This document shows, piece by piece, positions 57,971 to 64,000 of a stretch of 64,000 nt of DNA. The notes under the pieces are model-generated. The model worked only from the letters and a program-made list of their open reading frames with translations. It ran no database searches and was not told the origin of the DNA. The DNA is from Cannabis sativa. Its lineage: Eukaryota; Streptophyta; Magnoliopsida; Rosales; Cannabaceae. The DNA lies in assembly GCF_029168945.1 (NCBI RefSeq), contig NC_083607.1, positions 31,729,257 through 31,793,256 of the forward strand. The letters run 5' to 3'. The position numbers were made by a program, and so were the translations under genes. Position 1 is the stretch's first letter. Each line of letters starts with the position of its first letter.

Positions 57971-58762
57971 TTTTAATTAAATCTTTTTAGATATTTTGAC
58001 CTTACTTAAATTTAAAATAAGATATTTATAATCATTTAATTTTAAATAGATGTAAGATATTTTGCTAATTTTTTTTTAAATTTTGTTATTTTATTTATTT
58101 AAATTACATTTAAAATTTGAAAAAGATATTTATTGATCTTTTCTAATTTTTTATTTAATTTTTATTTATAAAATAATATTTAAAATTTAAAAGTAGTTAG
58201 CAAATTTTTTGAAATGATATTTAGGTTGGTTGAAACCTAATTTTTCAAAAATTGTAGGTTTAATTTTAAATTTTTATTTTTTAATTTTCGAATTTTTTCA
58301 ATTTTTTTTTTAAATTTTCGAATTTTTTTTAATTATTTTCGAAATTAATTATTTAATTTAAAATTAAATAAATCCTACATCCAACTATCCAGCTAACCCT
58401 GTTGCAGGAGTATGTGTTTTAGATTGTTTGTAAGTTTTCAAAACCTATTATTACTTGATTGCAAATAGCCATGGTTACTTTTTGCCAGATCTAATGATCT
58501 GATGGCTCCCTTGGTCAAGATAATAATTTGTAACAGGTATATTTACAATCTTTTTTCATCTGTTATGACCTAGAAACATGATAGGACCCATCCAAAGTGT
58601 GCCTGTGTGAGCCTATATGTTTATTTTGTTTTAATATAGATGCATATAGGTTGTTGCTAAATAAAATGTCACACCATGATAGATTTTATTTAGGTCCATT
58701 TAGTTATTGGACCTATTCAATTAATAACAGTTATTTATTTTAAGGTTAAATTCCTCTCTTTT

Positions 58763-58854
58763 GGGCCTTGTGTGAGAGTTGGGAGCCATAGAAGTGGGTA
58801 CGACATACTGAACCCAACACCCCCTCACACAAACCACCCCAATTGTGAAGGCCC
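58763..58854 (+). other. Conserved leader island with closing stem (copy F)
   Basis: GGGCCTT (58763-58769) pairs with AAGGCCC (58848-58854), and GTGTGAG (58770-58776) pairs perfectly with CTCACAC (58824-58830). This is the best-paired of the five copies. Confidence 0.65.
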
Positions 58855-60589
58855 ATTTGCCTGATTTGAATGACTATACTAGGTTAATTACACTAGTTTA
58901 ACCTAATAAAATTGATTAGCAACATAATTAATTTCATTTATTTTGAAATTAATTTAAGAAAAATATAGTTTAAAGAATTTTTTATTCTAAGCTAAACTAT
59001 ATGTATTTTCTTGTATTTAATTAAATATAGAATTATAACCATCTAGATTCTTTCTGGAACTTAATTTAAATTTTTCATTAAATATTCCTATTTAAGTTGA
59101 TATTTAGTTATCTTCAACTAACCAACTTAAATCTAAATATCTTTTGGATTTAAAATTTTAAAATTAAGTTGAGGAATTTTAGGCATTGGTTATTAAGATT
59201 CTTTAGATATTTTTTAAGTTAATATCTTTTCAAATATTAACTTAAAATGGAATATTTTCAAATTAAGTGGTTACAACTTAATTTTTGATATTTAATTAAA
59301 TTTAATTTTGAAAAGTATCTAAGTTCTAGATTTTTTCTAATACAACTTAAATTAGATATTTTTTTTCAAATTTTGTGGAAAAGATACTTAGTCAAATAAG
59401 ATATTTTCTAGATAGTTATTTCTAGACTACTTATTATTTCTAATATTAAATAGGAAAATATTATAAATTGTGAAATTAATTATTTAATTAATTTTGGTAC
59501 AATTTATTTTAAGTATATTTTTCCTAGTATTAAACTAGAGATTAATAATTAAGCCTTCTCTACACTTAATTTTTATTTCTTGAATTTAATACATTTAATT
59601 AATTTGAAAAATTAAATATCTAAGTTAATTTTTATCATCATACTTAAATATTTATTTTTCATGACATTTAATTAAATAGAAAATTATTTTTAGTTAAAAT
59701 TTATTTTTTCAACTAAATTTAAATAATTTTCAAAATATAATTTTTCTTTATTTTATTAATCAATTTTCGAAATTGCATTTCTTAAATGCTAGAATTTCGA
59801 ATTTTATCTTGAAAAATAGATTAAGTTGTAAATTAATTATTTTAATTAATTCTTGGATCAACTTAAATCAATGATTTTTTCATTTATTGATTAATTTAAA
59901 ATAAATTGAATTAAAGTATATTATTAGAAATTGAATTAATTAGTCAAAGGAAAATCTAGATAGGTGATATTTTTGCTTGAAGTATTTTTCTAGTGTATTT
60001 AATTAAATAGAAAATTAATATTTAAGTTGATTTTCATCATCATACTTAAATATTTGTAATTTTTCTTATATATTTAATTAAATAGGAAAATTATATTTTT
60101 TGTTGTAAATTAATTTTATTAATTAATTTTGGGCCAACATTAAATTAGAATAATTTTTCCAGGATTTATTCTTTATTTTAATATGCATTTTTTCGAAAAT
60201 TGTATTCTTAAATACTTTAATTTTTCGAAATGCAATATATATTTATAGAAAATTAAATTTGAGTTGTAAATTAATTTAAATTAATTTTGTAACATCTTAA
60301 ATTGAATATTTTTCTAAATATTTATTGGAAATTATTACTAAGATGGAAATAATTCATGTTATTTTCATATCCATCTAAGTAAAATTTATAAATATTAAAT
60401 TAAAATTTATATTTAGAATTTTTCATTCTAAATTGGAAATTTTAATTAAATAAATATATATTTAAAATAAATAAATTAAATAAAGAGAATCAAAGAAAAT
60501 ACAACTCACTTTTAAATAATGAGCTTGATTATTCTTAAGACATTCGATCTCCATTGTGGGTTTTACACCGCGTTTGTTTTAGTGAGTAA

Positions 60590-60617
60590 TCCTCCCTAAT
60601 GGAGGAACGTTCATTAG
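60590..60617 (+). other. Mutually exclusive hairpins (copy F)
   Basis: TCCTCC-CTAAT-GGAGGA (60590-60606) competes with CTAATG/CATTAG (60596-60601 and 60612-60617), identical in design to copy H. Confidence 0.5.
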
Positions 60618-60754
60618 CAATTTCGCACCGTTTAACCTCGCATGATAAGTAGTTTGTAAGTGTTTTGTATGGTATGGATCACCCTAATGGTGGCGACCAT
60701 ACTTGACTTGGAAATTATGAAACAATGGTGGGAGCTCATAAGATAGAATTGCCT

Positions 60755-60889
60755 TGACTCTCGCCTAAACGGGACAATGCTGAATTCCAATCTTGATCGA
60801 ATAAAAGGGTGCTAGAATGTTTAACATTTTAGACGAGCTGACAACTCTATTCAATGAATGGTAGCTTTGACTCTCGCCTAAACGGGACA
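60755..60889 (+). repeat. Paired leader motif (copy F)
   Basis: Perfect TCTCGCCTAAACGGGACA in 60755-60776 and 60868-60889, 113 bases apart; the third, diverged form lies in 61254-61275. Confidence 0.75.
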
Positions 60890-61889
60890 CTGATATCAGT
60901 TTGTTGAAAACCTTGGAAATTATTTAGGATTGTAAGCTTTAGTATTTTCACTTGTCATTCCTACTTACTATATGTTTATAATTTCTGAATTGTGTATGAA
61001 TTTATATTGAACCATGTTATTTTCTGTTATTAAGTTGTAGTTTAATTTCGAATCTTCATTGTTGGTCTAACTTGGCTTGTTTATCGAATGAGATAAATCC
61101 CTAGTGGATTTTCACCATTACACTTTCATAATAGTGTTAGATCTCGAAAGATAAATATTGTATATGCGACATCTAGTTGTTCATCAATTGATGACACCTT
61201 AGACTAGTATTTTTACGATATGAAACAAGAAGATTGTATAAATAAGATTACTTTCACTTTCGCTAATCGAAGCATCGTTGGATTCTTATTTTACACGAAA
61301 TTATCCTAATTCCTCTTAGCTTATTTATTTCGAATTAGCTTCAAAACATATCATTGGATGAATGGTCTATAAATCATTTCATGTCATTCTATATTTTCTC
61401 TTAAGAAATTAAATGACGCATATGATTATAATCCTGTAATTCTATTCTCAATTGATATAAATCCTCAATCTTAGAAATCTCCTACTTGTATGGGCAAATC
61501 AGACTTAGAGTTTAACTAGTAGTGCTGGTCCAAGATAGAATTACTCATAATATTTGGTATAAATTTAAGTCTTTGACTTTAATTTTAGATTCCAAATAGA
61601 AATTTTCTTATATTTCTAATTCCAGAATACAATACAGTTACACTTTTTCAAGTGTTTAATATCCATCTTCTATTAATGGATTCAAACTGTATGGAATATG
61701 AGTTAGGTATTCTGTGACCAGGATCCACTTGCAGTATTCTAAGAACTCTTTGATGTAACTAAACCTATGTCATCATAGACACTACCACACTTTTTTTTAA
61801 TCTATGGCATTTGTATCTTGTTCATAGTGGATTTGACAAGATCAATCTCTGCAAAGAGTTAATATGCCTATATCCACTGAAAGTAGTTC

Positions 61890-63270
61890 ATCTCATTCGC
61901 AGATTGATGTACATTCAGGGGTGGATATGAGTTTTTCGTTGTATTCTTAAAACGATCACTCTAGATTATACCTTATGCAAAGAAATTTGAAATTTTTTGA
62001 AAAATTTCATTAATTTCTAGCAATGGTTAAACACCATTAAGGTATGTGGTTAAAGATCTTGCGAACTGATAGGGGTGGAGAAATAGTTAATAGATATGCA
62101 GTTCAAAGATCATTAAATTGATTTTTGAATTATATCCAAACTTACCTCCCCGAAATTTCGAGTTGCATGTTGATGATTAGTTACTAGTCGTTGCCTAAAT
62201 CCTTCTATGGTAATACAATTTCAGAATGATGTAATGGTTGGCTACTTAATGTAAATCATTACTAGATTCATGGATGACCTAATCAAAATCTTAAGAAAAG
62301 CTAGAACTGTTAACCATGGTTTCTTAGCTATTCTAAGTGATTAGGGGTGGACCATCCCATTGTCAATAGATAAGAAAGTGTTGGTTTAAACAAATACTAC
62401 TTTTCTAAGAAAATGACTAAGTCTGAAAACAAGTAGCAAATAAAGGAGATATTTAATTCTTGATTCCAAAAGTGTTCTATCATCTTATATAACATATGAT
62501 GATCCCACTGCCTCTGTTGTCTTGTCACAACCAAAGAGGTTAATACCATTTAGTTTTCTTCGACATAATTCACGGTACCTTGTCGTAGTGGGAGAGCTTC
62601 TAGGAACTCACCTTCTTATGACTTGGGAGACACTAGTGATTAAAATCCATTGTGAGTTTAAACAAGTAATGGATTGTCAAGATAAGAAAATAAGAAGAAA
62701 GCCAATAGAACTATGGTTTAATCCATTCAAATGGAGTAACCTAAAGTTTTCTATTACAAGGACATAAAAGGAAATTTTCGTTTATAAGTCTATTCAATGG
62801 ACTTAACAAAACTTCCTGTTCCTAGTATTATAGGTTTGAGTTTATCTAAACCTATGGCTTGTGGTATACCTGGTAATTACTTACTCTAATGCAAGCAACT
62901 TACTTTAGTAAGATGCTGAAGCATTTTCTTTCTAATGGCAATCTATAGAAGCTTCACAACTTCTTAGGCATAGATTTTATCTAAGATAAAGCCATGAAAG
63001 AATTTCTTATATCAACAGTGAGAGGTCTTAGATATGCCTTTGTATGCCTTAGACCAGACACCTGCTGTTGAGTGGGAGTAATGAGTAGGTATCAGATTAA
63101 TCCAGGAGAAGAACATTGGAAGACAATCAAGTAAATCTTAAGATAAAGAAGAGGAACTATATGTTAGTCTATAAGGGTGTGTTTAAAACTCTTAAACTAC
63201 ACCATTTCATATTTCGAAATTTGCCTTTGTGCTAGTAAATCTTTCTGATAAGATGGTGGTTACTCTGGGG
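61890..63270 (+). pseudogene. Decayed copia pol relic of copy F
   Basis: This is the clearest pol relic. Integrase: NDHSRLYLMQR, FEKF, KILRTDRGGE (62053-62082), MQFKDH then TAA, and a LTSP-type piece. Linker: 81 open codons at 62522-62767 with RYLVVVGELLGTH and CEFKQVMDCQDKK. RNase H: VRGLRYAFVCLRPDTCC, TGA, VGVMSRYQINPGEEHWKTIK, TAA (63015-63135), then KKRNYMLVYKG and FEICLC in other frames. About 500 bases between linker and RNase H lack RT catalytic motifs. No product expected. Confidence 0.78.
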
Positions 63271-63689
63271 GTGGAATAGTGATTTTGGAGAAGTGTAAAA
63301 ACCTATCTGAAGTCTCTAGGTCTACCAGAGAGAGACTGAATGTTAAAGCTGCAGGAAAGGTACTTATTCAGTCTAAGGAAAGTTCTATACATCTTTGGCA
63401 CCATTCCAAATTGCCTTAAACTACTAGTGTTAATTTCCTGATTAACCAAAAGTAGTTGCCAAAGGTATAGAATCCAGTATCCCAAGAGAGTAGACATATA
63501 GAGAGGAATTTCACATTATCAATGATTTTGTGATTAAAGGAAGAGTAATAGTGGAGAAAAGGTTGTGGTTAATTCAACCTTTCAGATCCTATTACGAGGA
63601 GTTTACTACTACTACACTTCATTTGTATATCAAGGTGTTGAGATTATTTGAAACGCACTTTTTGTTTTATATTAGTGCAAGTGGGAGTT

Positions 63690-64000
63690 TGTTGGGTTTT
63701 ATGCCCTAAATAAAACTCATTTCAATATAATCAGATTTACTTATTAATATACATCAGAAATAACATTTAATGTTGCATGGTTCACATGATTTATTTCATG
63801 ATTATATGTACATAATGTATAAATTTATCTCAAACCCTTTTCACATACTTGATCCTGTTTATTGTGCCGTCAACACATTGGAAAGTAAACATGACTATGT
63901 GAATAAAGTTTCCTAGATTTATCAGACACAGAGTTTTACTGATATGATAATCTACAACAGAGTTTACTTGCATTTGGAGAAGTGCTATGTTCTTTCCAGA
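63690..64000 (+). repeat. 3' LTR of copy F (first 311 bases)
   Basis: TGTTGGGTTTTATGCC directly after the polypurine tract GTGCAAGTGGGAGTT (63675-63689); it closely follows the start of the 5' LTR. Confidence 0.92.

Larger units (their letters stand above)
55411..64000 (+). mobile_element. Copia-type non-autonomous element, copy F (3' LTR cut by window end)
   Basis: 5' LTR, PBS, 6.4 kb internal region, polypurine tract (63675-63689) and the first 311 bases of the 3' LTR. It is inserted in the E ORF; TTCCA (55406-55410) is the presumed target. It is closest to copy A, which lies in the opposite orientation at the other end of the window. No intact gene. Confidence 0.9.

Overview
This window looks like a heterochromatic, gene-poor stretch of a flowering-plant nuclear genome, most likely a eudicot. 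It is strongly AT-rich and consists almost wholly of LTR retrotransposons inserted into one another. I found no intact host gene, no genuine rRNA or tRNA gene and no CRISPR. The lineages present are Ty1/copia Angela/BARE-like, Ty1/copia Sirevirus-like, Ty3/gypsy chromovirus (Tekay/Del-like) and a 5S-bearing Cassandra-like TRIM. The species cannot be settled from the sequence; Cannabaceae is only a guess.

The dominant component is one copia family with ~1.85-1.9 kb LTRs (TGTTGGGTTTTATGCC...CCAACA), a Met-tRNA-type primer-binding site and a ~6 kb, mostly non-coding internal region. Copies, named here by letter: A (minus, 1-7006, cut by the window edge), B (plus, 7007-14851, cut at its 5' side by A), C (minus, 21108-27509, the only copy with a readable gag), D (minus, 27510 to 52706, riddled with insertions), G (solo LTR, 28560-30470), H (plus, 37710-47669, complete, both LTRs 1866 bp) and F (plus, 55411 to the window end). 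A, B, F and H share the same dead pol relics, including the same stop position after an integrase motif; C and D keep parts of them. The family therefore spread while defective.

Nesting, read from target-site duplications and rejoined flanks: D lies inside the leader of C. The LTR of D was hit by G (TSD GACAC) and by a Tekay-like gypsy element T (30685-51289, TSD ATCCT). The integrase of T was split between its second and third catalytic residues by the Cassandra-like TRIM (37225-48128, TSD GATGG). The ~75 bp interior of that TRIM was in turn split by H (TSD GTCGA/GTCGG). To the right, the interior of D was entered by element E (52707 on; own promoter, 5'UTR intron and start of a transposon ORF), and E was entered by F. 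To the left, a Sirevirus-like remnant (14852-20945, minus) carries pol relics and a downstream extra ORF that is split by a solo gypsy LTR S (16285-18393, TSD TTGGT).

The most interesting material is non-coding. The copia leader carries a conserved closed-stem island, an iterated TCTCGCCTAAACGGGACA motif, an alternative-hairpin motif and GC-rich palindromes just after the PBS. Element E has two homologous intronic hairpins with compensatory changes. Two diverged gypsy LTRs share intron-like splice signals at matching places. These are candidates for RNA-level signals that let a dead family be packaged and mobilised by a helper.
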